From DAIDKA01 sp049792815 (GTDB taxonomy: Bacteria > Pseudomonadota > Gammaproteobacteria > Steroidobacterales > Steroidobacteraceae), in assembly GCA_049792815.1 (NCBI GenBank), contig JBARBG010000077.1:1-24851 (forward strand): DNA of 24,851 bases, read 5' to 3'. Position numbers and translations under genes: made by a program. The notes below the pieces were generated by a model, which did not search any database, was not told where the DNA came from, and worked only from the letters and a program-made list of their open reading frames with translations. Shown here in pieces: positions 6,794 through 14,732 of the stretch (position 1 is the stretch's first letter; the number at the start of each line of letters is the position of its first letter).

Positions 6794-7663
6794 ATGATAG
6801 CTAGGATTTGGGCGAAAATCAGGATGCCAGACCCTGTATCGCGCACTCAAGCAGTTGCATTTGGAGCCACAGTTTGTGCGCTGCTGGCCTTTGCACATTC
6901 GGCTGTTGCCGGGACGACATTGCGCGATGCACGAGACATCTCCGGGGTGTGGCAAAGTTATCCGGAGACTCTAGGCTTCGATGCGACCGTTAAGCCGGGT
7001 GACCCACAGCGGGTGATTCTGCAGCCGGAGTACGACGCGAGCTACAAGGCCTCGCTGGCGAGCAAGGCAAAGAACGAGGCAGCGGGCAAGCCGGTGGTCG
7101 ACGACTTGACGCTATGCATGCCCGGCGGAATGCCGGCAGCGATGCAAGCCCTGTTTCCGATGGAAATCGTAGTCGCGAAAAGGGTCGTCTACGTAATCAT
7201 CGAAGGCGTGGATCCGATGCGTCGCATATACCTTGACGGGCGACCCATGCCCCGTGGCGATGATCTAACTCCCACCTTCGAAGGATATTCAGTGGGGAAA
7301 TGGGAAGGCAACACGCTGGTGGTGGACACGGCCGGAGTGAAGAGCAGGACAAAAATCGAGGGTGTCCCACATTCGGATGCCCTGCGAATCAATGAGCGCA
7401 TCCGCCTTCTGGACGACGATACCCTAGAAGACGTGTTCACGATCACCGACCCCAAAGCCTTCAAGGTCCCATGGGTCATAACAAAGCACTACAAGGATTA
7501 CAACACGGTGACGACTGCGGACTCACCAGGGGTCAAGGGCATCGATCCCGGAAAGTATCCCAATCACGGTGAAGCCGCGCTGGAAGCGAGTGAGTTTGTG
7601 TGCAACGAGAACAACCGCAATCTACCGGGCGACAACGGTGTTGTCGGCTTCGATACCAAGTAG
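6794..7663 (+). CDS. Secreted 'SGxW...WEGNTLVVDT' protein, copy 1
   Basis: The 289-residue protein has a signal peptide (about 18-39, cleavage near AVA/G). It then shows a RDISGVW start of the mature domain, LCMPGGMP (Cys108), EGYSVGKWEGNTLVVDT (about 163-179), GVPHSDALRINERIRLLDDDTLED (about 190-213), a DPKAFKVPWVITKHYKDY block, and EFVCNENN (Cys270). The same blocks recur in a broad family of uncharacterised exported bacterial proteins; no catalytic activity is known to me. The two cysteines are conserved in the paralogue at 8193 and may form a disulfide. The start ATG at 6794 is preferred over upstream in-frame codons because those overlap the DUF6152 gene and lack a signal peptide; GGAG lies about 10 bases upstream. 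Function is unknown; export and pairing with DUF6152 suggest a joint periplasmic role. Confidence 0.8.
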   Translation: MIARIWAKIRMPDPVSRTQAVAFGATVCALLAFAHSAVAGTTLRDARDISGVWQSYPETLGFDATVKPGDPQRVILQPEYDASYKASLASKAKNEAAGKPVVDDLTLCMPGGMPAAMQALFPMEIVVAKRVVYVIIEGVDPMRRIYLDGRPMPRGDDLTPTFEGYSVGKWEGNTLVVDTAGVKSRTKIEGVPHSDALRINERIRLLDDDTLEDVFTITDPKAFKVPWVITKHYKDYNTVTTADSPGVKGIDPGKYPNHGEAALEASEFVCNENNRNLPGDNGVVGFDTK

Positions 7664-7767
7664 GGCGGCATGCGGTGGGCTGCAGATGCGACGCGCTTCA
7701 TACCGGTGTTCGGGGAGATTTGCGCTCGGAGTCGCCGCCAAAAGATCAGGTTTATGAGAGGTTCTGC

Positions 7768-8196
7768 ATGACGTTCAGATGCATCGTCGCCAACTCATTC
7801 AGTCGACTTTCACGGAGCTGCAAGTCGACGCTCGTTGCCGTGCTCGCAGGAGCGCTCGGCTTGGTTGGTGTTGCTGAGGCACATCATTCGTTCGCGATGT
7901 TCGATTTTCAAAAAACGGTCACCATCCAGGGCACAGTCAAGGACTTCCAATGGACCATGCCTCACGTTTGGATAGACGTAATCGTTCAAACGTCAGATGG
8001 GCCGACGCAGTACGGCGTCGAAGCGCTCGCCATCCCGATTCTTAAGGGGGCGGGGTGGACGTTCAATACGCTCAAACCCGGAGACAAAGTCACAATCGTA
8101 TTGAACCCTTTGCGCAGTGGCGCCCCGGGCGGATCGCTGGTCAGTGCCGAGCTCCCGGATGGCCGGATATTGGGTACTACTCGGAGAATTCGATGA
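7768..8196 (+). CDS. Secreted DUF6152 protein, copy 2
   Basis: This 142-residue paralogue of the 6343 gene aligns without gaps through most of its length. The AEA cleavage site precedes His39, followed by HHSFAMFD, QGTVKDFQWTMPHVWIDV (about 54-71), GAGWTFNTLKPGDKVTIVLNPL (about 95-116) and LPDGRIL. His39, His40 and His66 are all kept, but the Asn of NPH becomes Met. The ATG at 7768 has GAGAGG six bases upstream and is placed right before the signal peptide; the longer open frame upstream is not protein-like. Its stop overlaps the next start in ATGA, so the two genes are translationally coupled. It lies 104 bases after copy 1 of the WEG gene, without a visible promoter, so it probably belongs to the same transcript. 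Function is unknown. Confidence 0.85.
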   Translation: MTFRCIVANSFSRLSRSCKSTLVAVLAGALGLVGVAEAHHSFAMFDFQKTVTIQGTVKDFQWTMPHVWIDVIVQTSDGPTQYGVEALAIPILKGAGWTFNTLKPGDKVTIVLNPLRSGAPGGSLVSAELPDGRILGTTRRIR

Positions 8197-9065
8197 GAGC
8201 CACCATTGCGCCGGGAAGTTACTGGTTTACCGGCCTGTTGCGCGCTCGGTTCGTCGCGCTGGCTGCAATTGGGGCGTCTGGACTCCTTGGAATTTCAGTG
8301 CTGGCCGTGGCCGGAGCGCACCAACGTAGCCCACGCGACATTTCCGGGTTCTGGATGCAGTACCCATTCGTTTTTCAGTTTGATCCAACGCTCAAATTCG
8401 GAGAACCCCAGAGGGTGGTGCTTCAACCGGACTACGAAGCTCGCTACCAAGCGTACGTGGCGGCGGTCGCGAAGGGCGAAGCGGAAGGCAAACCCGTGGC
8501 GAACGCTTCGTCCCAGTGCCTACCCTCCGGACTGCCCGCGAGCATGGGAGGCTTTGCGCCGTTGGAGTTCGTCATTACGAAGAAGACCCTCTATGCGTTT
8601 CCCGAAGGCTGGGATCCGCCGCGGCGCATCTTCATGGCCCGGTCCTTACCGCCGTGGGAAGACGTGGAGCCCAGCTACGAGGGCTACTCGGTGGGGCGAT
8701 GGGAAGGTAACACCCTGGTGGTCGACACAGAGGCGGTCAAAATCAGAACAACCATTGACGGTGTACCGCATTCTGAAGCTATGAAGGTTCACGAACGCAT
8801 TCGGCTATTGGACGATGACACGCTGGAAGACGTGTTTACCATCACCGACCCCAAAGCCTTCAAAGCGCCTTGGGTCATAACGAAACACTACAAGGACTAC
8901 GAAACGCAGGCGATTGGGGATGCGAACAAACCCGGCCAGGATCTGGAGCATCCCAAAGGCAAGGGTGGCGAATTGGTGCCGGAGGAGGTCGTCTGCGTCG
9001 AGAATAACCGCAACACGCGGAGTCCAAGCGGCACCATCTCCGATGGAGTTGCTCCCCGAGATTAG
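8193..9065 (+). CDS. Secreted 'SGxW...WEGNTLVVDT' protein, copy 2
   Basis: This 290-residue paralogue of the 6794 gene is nearly colinear. An N-terminal hydrophobic signal (about 20-41) is followed by RDISGFW, QCLPSGLP (Cys109), EGYSVGRWEGNTLVVDT (about 163-179), GVPHSEAMKVHERIRLLDDDTLED and VVCVENN (Cys268). The LLDDDTLEDVFTITDPKAFK block is identical in both copies, and PWVITKHYKDY follows after a single Val/Ala change; the ends and the 130-160 region have diverged. The start overlaps the preceding DUF6152 stop (ATGA). The role is unknown. The strict pairing with DUF6152 in both copies suggests that the two proteins act together in the periplasm or outer envelope. The TonB-dependent receptor follows 109 bases later. 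Confidence 0.8.
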   Translation: MRATIAPGSYWFTGLLRARFVALAAIGASGLLGISVLAVAGAHQRSPRDISGFWMQYPFVFQFDPTLKFGEPQRVVLQPDYEARYQAYVAAVAKGEAEGKPVANASSQCLPSGLPASMGGFAPLEFVITKKTLYAFPEGWDPPRRIFMARSLPPWEDVEPSYEGYSVGRWEGNTLVVDTEAVKIRTTIDGVPHSEAMKVHERIRLLDDDTLEDVFTITDPKAFKAPWVITKHYKDYETQAIGDANKPGQDLEHPKGKGGELVPEEVVCVENNRNTRSPSGTISDGVAPRD

Positions 9066-9174
9066 GCCGGTAGGCAGTTCGGTGAAAGTGACGATGGGGT
9101 CGGCCAGTGCGCGGGTCATGTGATGTAGATCAGCGACTCTGCTTTTGAACTACTAATAATCTGAAGGGGCGGCG

Positions 9175-11472
9175 ATGTTTACCAGGACGCGCAGACAGTT
9201 TTCTTGGGCGAGATATTTCGCCGTGTCGGCCGCTGTTGCCAGTGCGGTACACGCAGGCTCGGGATGGGCTGCAGACGCTGCCGATGATTCGGGGGCCCTG
9301 CAGGAAATCGTCGTCACTGCGCAACGGACGCAGACTTCGCTGCAGCAAACTCCGGTTTCGGTGACGGCATTTAGCGCCGACACGCTTCAGGAACTCGGGG
9401 CCCACTCATTGCTCGACATCAGTGCCTTCACACCAGGCCTCCAGATTGCCGGGACCGGTGCGGGCGCGGGCACCTTCGCGATTCGTGGCATGGGCGTGAA
9501 TTCCACCGCACCGTCGGTATCGCCCTCAGTGGGCATTTACGTAGATGACGTGTACTTCCCCTCGGCGGCGGGCAATCTGTTGAGCCTGTTCGACGTGGCG
9601 CAGGTCGAAGTACTGCGCGGTCCGCAGGGTACGCTGTTTGGTCGCAACACGATCGCAGGCGCCGTGCAGTACACCACGGTGAAGCCAAGCACTGACGATG
9701 TCGCCGGGTTCGTCGAGGCCAGCGGAGGCAATCTGGGGCGGGCCGACTTCAGCGGGGCGTTCAATCTTCCCCTGGGCAGTACCCTGGCCGTGCGACTGTC
9801 ACTGGCCTCCAAGCAGCTTGACGGATATGTGCACGACGAACTGAACAACGTCGACCGCGGTTCAGAGCGTATCAAGGAAGGACGCCTGCAGGCGCTCTGG
9901 AATCCTACCGATCAGCTGAGCGTGCTTGTCGAGGGTAATTCGCTGCAGCAGGACAACAACGGCCCAGCCCTCGTTGTACTGGGCATCAGCCCCAACGCGG
10001 GCCTGGTGCAATTCGCCGAATTCACCGGTGCAACCGCGCCGCCAAACGTGCCCTACACCACAGCGCTGGTGTCCACCTCGCGGGACGAAATTGCAGGCTT
10101 CAACGGCCCAAGCTATTCCGTTTTCCGATACTCTTCGGGGCAGGGTACGATTACCTACCGATTCAACGACAGCATCGCGCTGACGTCGATCACCGCCTAT
10201 AGCGAGTCGATCAATAGTGGCGCCGCGGATGGCGATGACACGCCGGCAAGTATAGTTAATGTCTTCCTTGGTCATGATCAAACGGACCTTCTCACTGAGG
10301 AACTGCGACTGACGGGCCACTCGTTCGGGAACCGGTTCGACTGGACGGCGGGTGCCTATTACTATGACCAGAACAGGACCTTGGATGGGGGCTATTTCGC
10401 CATTGGCCTGCTGCCACCCTCTGCCAGCCCGCCGAATACCGATCTTAAGGACAAAGCATGGGCGCTGTACGGCCAGGCGACCTGGCATTTCACGGACCGT
10501 CTGTCCGGCACGGTGGGTGCGCGCTACAGCTCCGAGAAGGACAACGGCTCGGCAACTCCACCGTTCGGTGCGGCGGAGCCAGGCACTATCTGCGGCGGGG
10601 CCTTCGCCCCTTGCGGCATCCTAAATGGGACCATTAGCGCCAGCTTCAGCAATACGGCGCCCTACGTCGGCCTGCAGTTTCAGGCGACCTCGGACATCAT
10701 GGCCTACGCGAAGGCCAGCGAGGGCTTCCGCGCCGGCGGAGACCAGTTCGTGAACAGCGTCTCAGGGTGGGTGCCCTACGACCAGGAGACGGCGTGGACC
10801 TACGAGATCGGGTCACGCATGGAGTTCCTGGACAGGCGGCTACGCATCAATCCATCACTGTTCTACACCGACTGGAAGAACATCCAGTTCAACGCGCTGG
10901 ATCCGATCGGCGAACCCTATACGCGCAACGCCGGTGACGCGACCATCAAGGGTGCTGAACTGGAAGTGCAGTATGCCCCGACCAGGCAGTGGTTGCTGAA
11001 CGCCTCGGTTTCATATCTCGACGGCCACTACACCCGCATCGATCCCAGCGTGGAGTTCGAGACAGTCTCACTCGGCCCTCCGGGGTCGCCGACGGAGAAT
11101 GTGGTGAATCTTTCGCTCCGGGACCCCATGCAGCAGTCCCCCAGGTTCAAATACACCGCCGGTGCCCGGTACACCCTTCCGTTGGCGATCCAGGGCCGGG
11201 TATCCGCCAACGTCGACTACGCCTGGGTGGACACAATGCGCGGCGAAGTGACAGATTCGGACACGGTGCAATTACCGTCCTACAGCCTGGTTAATGCACA
11301 GCTGGAGTATGCGAGTTCAAGCGACCGCTTTACCGTGGCGCTGTTTGGCACCAACCTGGCTGACCGGTATTACTTCATCAGTGGCTACAACCTCCAGAAC
11401 GGTCCCGGCGCCAAAGAGGCTACACCGGCTCCGCCGCGCGAGTATGGCGTGACGCTGCGCTACAAGTTCTGA
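9175..11472 (+). CDS. TonB-dependent outer-membrane receptor
   Basis: The 765-residue receptor has a signal peptide (about 1-33, AA/DAADD region), a TonB box EIVVTAQR (about 44-51), and a plug domain with TPVSVTAFSADTL, FAIRGMG, PSVGIYVDDVY and VEVLRGPQGTLFGRNTIAGAV. A 22-strand barrel follows, ending in YKF with a C-terminal Phe for BamA-dependent insertion. The family imports siderophores, cobalamin, sugars or hydrophobic and aromatic compounds using TonB energy; this architecture (EIVVTAQR, no N-terminal signalling extension) is common in substrate-uptake receptors of environmental Proteobacteria. GAAGGGGCGG lies upstream of the ATG. It sits between the duplicated DUF6152/WEG module and a YceI gene, all on one strand, suggesting a shared envelope function. 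The ligand cannot be told from sequence. Confidence 0.95.
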   Translation: MFTRTRRQFSWARYFAVSAAVASAVHAGSGWAADAADDSGALQEIVVTAQRTQTSLQQTPVSVTAFSADTLQELGAHSLLDISAFTPGLQIAGTGAGAGTFAIRGMGVNSTAPSVSPSVGIYVDDVYFPSAAGNLLSLFDVAQVEVLRGPQGTLFGRNTIAGAVQYTTVKPSTDDVAGFVEASGGNLGRADFSGAFNLPLGSTLAVRLSLASKQLDGYVHDELNNVDRGSERIKEGRLQALWNPTDQLSVLVEGNSLQQDNNGPALVVLGISPNAGLVQFAEFTGATAPPNVPYTTALVSTSRDEIAGFNGPSYSVFRYSSGQGTITYRFNDSIALTSITAYSESINSGAADGDDTPASIVNVFLGHDQTDLLTEELRLTGHSFGNRFDWTAGAYYYDQNRTLDGGYFAIGLLPPSASPPNTDLKDKAWALYGQATWHFTDRLSGTVGARYSSEKDNGSATPPFGAAEPGTICGGAFAPCGILNGTISASFSNTAPYVGLQFQATSDIMAYAKASEGFRAGGDQFVNSVSGWVPYDQETAWTYEIGSRMEFLDRRLRINPSLFYTDWKNIQFNALDPIGEPYTRNAGDATIKGAELEVQYAPTRQWLLNASVSYLDGHYTRIDPSVEFETVSLGPPGSPTENVVNLSLRDPMQQSPRFKYTAGARYTLPLAIQGRVSANVDYAWVDTMRGEVTDSDTVQLPSYSLVNAQLEYASSSDRFTVALFGTNLADRYYFISGYNLQNGPGAKEATPAPPREYGVTLRYKF

Positions 11473-11497
11473 GCGAACATCCGAAGGAGAAGCTCGC

Positions 11498-12076
11498 ATG
11501 CGCGCTAGTGTGCCGTTCGTCCTGATGCTTGGTTTCGCCGGTTCTGGTGCGTATGCGGCCCCGGCACACTTTGTATTGAGCAAGGACCACACAGACGTGG
11601 TTTTCGAGGTGAGTCACGTTGGATATTCCATGAAGCACGGCTGGTTCCGCGATATCTCAGGGACGCTGATCTTTGATGCGAAAAAACCCGAGTCGAGCTC
11701 GGTCGATGTCACAATTAAGTCGGGTTCAATCGACACCAACAACGCGCAGCGCGACAAGGATCTGTCCGGCCAGAACTTCCTGGACGCCGTCAAGTTCCCG
11801 GATCTGCACTTTGTCTCGACAAGAGTAGTCCGCAGAGGAAATCAGACCCTGGATGTGGAAGGAAGTCTCACTTTGCACGGCATCACAAGGCCAATTGTGC
11901 TTCATACCAAGCTCAATAAATCCGGACCCAATCCCTTCAATCACGCTCCGACTGTGGGCTTTACCGCGCACGGATCATTGATGCGCAGCGACTATGGCAT
12001 CGCGAGCATGATTCCGATCCTCGGTGACGAGGTATCGATCGTCATCGACGCCGAGTTCGACGCAGCAAATAAGTGA
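11498..12076 (+). CDS. YceI-family periplasmic protein
   Basis: The 192-residue protein has a Sec signal peptide ending AYA at about residue 20, then the YceI lipocalin-like barrel. Visible elements are the opening FVLSKDHTDVVFEVSHVGYS, GWFRDISGTLIFD, DVTIKSGSIDTNNAQRDKDL, the NFLDAVKFPDLHFVST block and LTLHGITRPIVL. The terminal SDYGIAS...LGDEVSIVIDAEF strands complete a full-length fold. YceI proteins bind long isoprenoid or lipid-like ligands in the periplasm and are often found next to oxidases or uptake systems. AAGGAGA precedes the ATG, and the gene begins 25 bases after the receptor stop, so it is probably co-transcribed. A lipid- or terpene-carrier role for the receptor's cargo is a reasonable inference only. 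Confidence 0.93.
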   Translation: MRASVPFVLMLGFAGSGAYAAPAHFVLSKDHTDVVFEVSHVGYSMKHGWFRDISGTLIFDAKKPESSSVDVTIKSGSIDTNNAQRDKDLSGQNFLDAVKFPDLHFVSTRVVRRGNQTLDVEGSLTLHGITRPIVLHTKLNKSGPNPFNHAPTVGFTAHGSLMRSDYGIASMIPILGDEVSIVIDAEFDAANK

Positions 12077-12305
12077 GACGCAGTTGGCGCATCTGAGTGG
12101 CAACCCGCACCGAGCTTTGTGGCGCCGCGGCGCGAACCATTTGCCGCACGAGTCGCGACTGGGTCCTAAGCCATATCCTTGGGTCCCCGTTCAACGAAAC
12201 TGTCCACGACCATCTAGGGTTCCATTTGAATGCACCCAACGGAGCGCGGGCGCTGTGCCTCGCGGTGAGACGCCGAATTTCACCTGCATGGGCGCAGCTA
12301 GGGCC

Positions 12306-12333
12306 CCTTAAAGCTATATGATATGCTTTAAGG
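12306..12333. repeat. 28-bp inverted repeat, possible operator
   Basis: CCTTAAAGC and GCTTTAAGG form perfect 9-bp arms around a 10-base A/T spacer. There is no U-tract on either side, so it is not an obvious terminator. It lies in the 442-bp stretch between YceI and TetR, about 185-215 bases before the TetR start. The rest of 12077-12518 shows nothing recognisable except a small uncertain open frame and a CACT-N5-AGTG dyad (12481-12493). Confidence 0.5.
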
Positions 12334-12491
12334 AAGAAGCGCAGATCGGTACTATTCGCACGGATATGCTCGAACAGCGCCATGAGACGGATGTTTTTGG
12401 TCGGAGTCGTCTTCTGCAAATTGCCAGGCGCGACCCTGTATTGATTGCTTTCGTCCACTTCGCACTCAATAGCAACGTACCACTTCAGTAG
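12318..12491 (+). CDS. Possible small protein of 57 residues upstream of TetR
   Basis: An ATG at 12318, inside the 28-bp dyad, opens a frame ending TAG at 12491. It includes the fairly protein-like stretch FGRSRLLQIARRDPVLIAFV. No ribosome-binding site is evident and third-codon-position GC is near 50%, lower than in neighbouring genes. I do not recognise a family; it may be chance or a remnant. Confidence 0.2.
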   Translation: MICFKEEAQIGTIRTDMLEQRHETDVFGRSRLLQIARRDPVLIAFVHFALNSNVPLQ

Positions 12492-12518
12492 TGTCTACAA
12501 AATCTAGGGCATCGCTCA

Positions 12519-13193
12519 TTGGCTCAGCCTAACAAGCCATCGGTGCGTCCACGGTTCCGACGCCCGGATCGTCGCGTTGCCAAGACCCGAACGGCTTTGC
12601 TTCAGGCCGGGCGGGCCTTATTGGCGACGCGATCCATTGACACGATTAGCGTCGACGAGATCGTTGATGCAGCGGATGTTGCCAAGGGCAGCTTTTACAA
12701 CCATTTTACTGACAAAGATGTCTTTGCCCGCGAGATTGGCGCCACTGTGCGCCGCCAGGTCGAACAGGCCATCACGGCAGCGAATGCGGGCGTTGGCGAT
12801 CCGGCTTCGCGATTCGCGCGGGCACTATGCGTATTCATCCGCTTTGCGATTGAACATCGGGACAGTGCACAGCTGCTCTGGCGTTTGAATTCAGGCGCGA
12901 CTATGGCCGGCGCGCCGGTGAATCGCGAACTGCGTGAGCAGCTGCTCCGCGCCGTGGAATCACGTCCGTTTTCTCATTTGGACGTCGAGACTGGTGTATT
13001 GCTGATCATGGGCACTACCGTCATCGCGATCCGTCATGTGCTCGAGGAACGCCTCGTTACGCCGCCGGCGCAGATTGCCGCCAATATGGCGGCCGTGATG
13101 CTGCGAGGGTTGGGCGTGGCGCCTCGCCGTTCGCAAGTTGTGGCCAATGCGGCAGCCGAGGACATCCTCGGGAAGCCGGATTGGGGCAGGTAG
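12519..13193 (+). CDS. TetR/AcrR-family transcriptional regulator
   Basis: The 224-residue protein has a basic N-terminal tail and a TetR helix-turn-helix (about 20-70): LLQAGRALLATRSIDTISVDEIVDAADVAKGSFYNHFTDKDVF, with the hallmark KGSFYNHF recognition segment. The remainder is a helical ligand-binding domain without assignable residues. The start is probably TTG at 12519: an in-frame stop lies 27 bases upstream, no ATG is available, and a weak TAGGGC sits eight bases before it; GTG at 12543 is the alternative. It follows the envelope cluster on the same strand and precedes cytochrome c'. It may repress the 6208 promoter, whose half-site array is TetR-like, but no copy of that array occurs near its own start. 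Confidence 0.9.
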   Translation: MAQPNKPSVRPRFRRPDRRVAKTRTALLQAGRALLATRSIDTISVDEIVDAADVAKGSFYNHFTDKDVFAREIGATVRRQVEQAITAANAGVGDPASRFARALCVFIRFAIEHRDSAQLLWRLNSGATMAGAPVNRELREQLLRAVESRPFSHLDVETGVLLIMGTTVIAIRHVLEERLVTPPAQIAANMAAVMLRGLGVAPRRSQVVANAAAEDILGKPDWGR

Positions 13194-13567
13194 CGGGCGG
13201 TCTCGCTCGGGCGGAAGACCTGGCTTCCTCGCGGGCCAAACCGGCCTCTCATCGCCGTCGCAGCTCGAAGCGTAACGCGCATGATAAATAGGTCAGCACT
13301 GGGGCCATTGGAGGCGGGGTATGGCCTGCATTGCAAGCGCCGCGACAGCAAGGACCTCAAGGCCGGATTTAGTGAGCCACCCCGGAAAGGGGGGTCTGGG
13401 GCCAATCTATCAAATGCTACGCTGGCGCAACGCAATTGCACCAACCGTAGGCGGGACCCGGCCCACCTTACGTCGGTTGGCCCAATAGGGTGTCAACCTG
13501 CAGTCGTGGGTCCACTGCTAAACCGCGGACAAGTCAAATTTCAATGCGGCCACCTCTTAAGGGGAGA
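13194..13567. other. Non-coding gap between TetR and cytochrome c'
   Basis: There is no convincing gene, tRNA or repeat in these 374 bases. The open frames have no recognisable domain. A small hairpin (ACCCC / GGGGT, 13379-13395) is the only structure noted. The cytochrome c' promoter should lie here, but I see no clear -35/-10 pair. Confidence 0.5.
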
Positions 13568-14059
13568 ATGAACGAGATGAACGGGATCACAGGAATCGGC
13601 GTTGCTGCCATGGGCTCACTGATCGTGGCATCTGCCGCCCTGGCACAGGGTGCAGCGCCTCCGACTCCGGAGCAGAAGGCGCAAGCCGCTGTGCTCACGC
13701 GCCAGGGGCTTTTCAAGCTCCAAGCCTTTGTCTTCGGTCCGGTCGGCGGCATGCTCCGGGGCGCGCCCTTCGATGCCAAGGCGGCCGAGAAGGCCGGTGC
13801 ACGCCTGCAAGTTCTGGGCGGAATGATCCCTGAGGTGTTTGCCACCGACACCCACACCTTCACCAATAACCCGACCAAGGCGCGGGAAGGCATCTGGACT
13901 AACAAGTCGGACTTTGACGGCAAGGCCACCGACTTCGTGAAGGCCGCCGCGGACCTGGAAGCAGCCGCCAAGACCGGAGATGAGGCGGCGACCAAGAAGG
14001 CCGCCGGTGCGGTGGGCAAAGCCTGCGGCGCCTGCCACGATCAGTTCCGCGACAAGTAA
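13568..14059 (+). CDS. Cytochrome c' (class II c-type cytochrome)
   Basis: The 163-residue precursor has a Sec signal peptide (GVAAMGSLIVASAALAQ, about 11-27) and a four-helix-bundle cytochrome c' domain. The single haem-attachment motif CGACH is near the C-terminus (Cys153, Cys156, His157), as expected for class II. The helices begin TPEQKAQAAVLTRQGLFKLQAF, and IWTNKSDFDGKATDFVKAAADLE precedes the haem helix. Cytochromes c' are periplasmic haem proteins that bind NO or CO or transfer electrons. The family usually has five-coordinate haem; the distal pocket cannot be judged here. AAGGGGAG lies just before the chosen ATG, and a second in-frame ATG lies three codons on. It stands alone after a 374-bp gap, so linkage to the TetR gene is only positional. 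Confidence 0.93.
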   Translation: MNEMNGITGIGVAAMGSLIVASAALAQGAAPPTPEQKAQAAVLTRQGLFKLQAFVFGPVGGMLRGAPFDAKAAEKAGARLQVLGGMIPEVFATDTHTFTNNPTKAREGIWTNKSDFDGKATDFVKAAADLEAAAKTGDEAATKKAAGAVGKACGACHDQFRDK

Positions 14060-14190
14060 ACGACGCGTCAGAGTCTGGAGCCGTGCTTCTTGCGGGAGTC
14101 CGGCTCCGGCTCGTTTGAAATGGCATATCCGACGCCGAATGCGGCGCCCGGTGTCCAGAGGCCATCCGCGAGATTCCGACTCTCTAGTCA

Positions 14191-14730
14191 GCAGGCTGTT
14201 GAAAAAGGTGCGGTGGTGGGTAGAACCGTTGCCAGAAACAAGGGTCATGCCGCTCGCGCGTTCCTCACCGACAGTTGCGGCTTGAATGTCATGCCGCACC
14301 TCGCTCAGGACATTGCCGGCCCAGGCGGTGCGGCGGCCACCATTCACGCCCGCTCATCCTGCCTTGGCGCATCCCAGGATCGCGTGCCTTAGCCCCCGGC
14401 CTTCGTCGAGGGCGGTACATCGATCGTCGTCGCATCCACGATCATGCTGCTCCTAAGCAGCAGTCGATTCGATTCCAACAGGCCCCGTAAGAAGGCGCAG
14501 TTCTGCCCGCTCAAGCGATGCTGTTCGAGCAGGTGGCGAATGCGCAAGATGGCCGACTCACCCAGGACATCCTCCTCGGCAGCTCGATCCCCCCAAAGGG
14601 GCACATCGACTGCGAGCCGTACAGGCTGTCCTCCATCGAGGGATCCGACCAGTTGAACCACTGTCGTATGAAGTGGATGCGTAGCATGCGCTCCAACGGC
14701 ACGTTGGTCGGGGTCACGGCACGAAATGCA
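14191..14730 (-). mobile_element. IS5-type insertion-sequence remnant
   Basis: The segment holds a decayed transposase on the minus strand (see the pseudogene entry). At its left edge is GCAGGCTGTTGAAAAAG (14191-14207), which resembles terminal inverted-repeat sequence of many IS5-group elements. The right boundary is about 14725-14730, immediately beside the stop codon of the short-chain dehydrogenase. The 5' part of the transposase and its terminal repeat are missing, and a large internal part is also gone, so the element is immobile. The stretch 14060-14190 holds only a 7-bp-stem hairpin (14077-14107). Confidence 0.7.
14280..14725 (-). pseudogene. Broken IS5-family transposase
   Basis: Reading the minus strand from 14725, one frame gives VPLERMLRIHFIRQWFNWSD...GGIEL, a conserved N-terminal block of IS5 transposases. 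Around 14565-14580 it shifts to another frame giving ESAILRIRHLLEQHRLSGQ...SMIVDATTIDVPPSTK, the next conserved block, including the VDAT motif with the first DDE-type Asp. A stop follows at about 14389, and a third frame continues RDPGMRQGRMSGREWW, matching the usual RDPEM-Q-KG-W region. The rest of the catalytic domain is missing. Intact relatives are about 300-330 residues. Two frameshifts plus truncation at both ends show it is non-functional. Confidence 0.75.
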
Positions 14731-14732
14731 TT

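Noticed and set aside
12042..12458. 138-residue minus-strand frame between YceI and TetR, and the 74-residue plus-strand frame at 12097-12321
   Set aside because: No recognisable domain, no good ribosome site, and the compositions look like non-coding sequence. The minus-strand frame also overlaps the end of YceI.
13616..14347. 243-residue minus-strand frame across cytochrome c' and the IS remnant
   Set aside because: It is antisense to an unambiguous haem protein with the CGACH motif; the translation has no family features.
14445..14465. CTGCT/AGCAG hairpin inside the IS remnant
   Set aside because: It lies in transposase coding sequence and is short; no regulatory role is supported.
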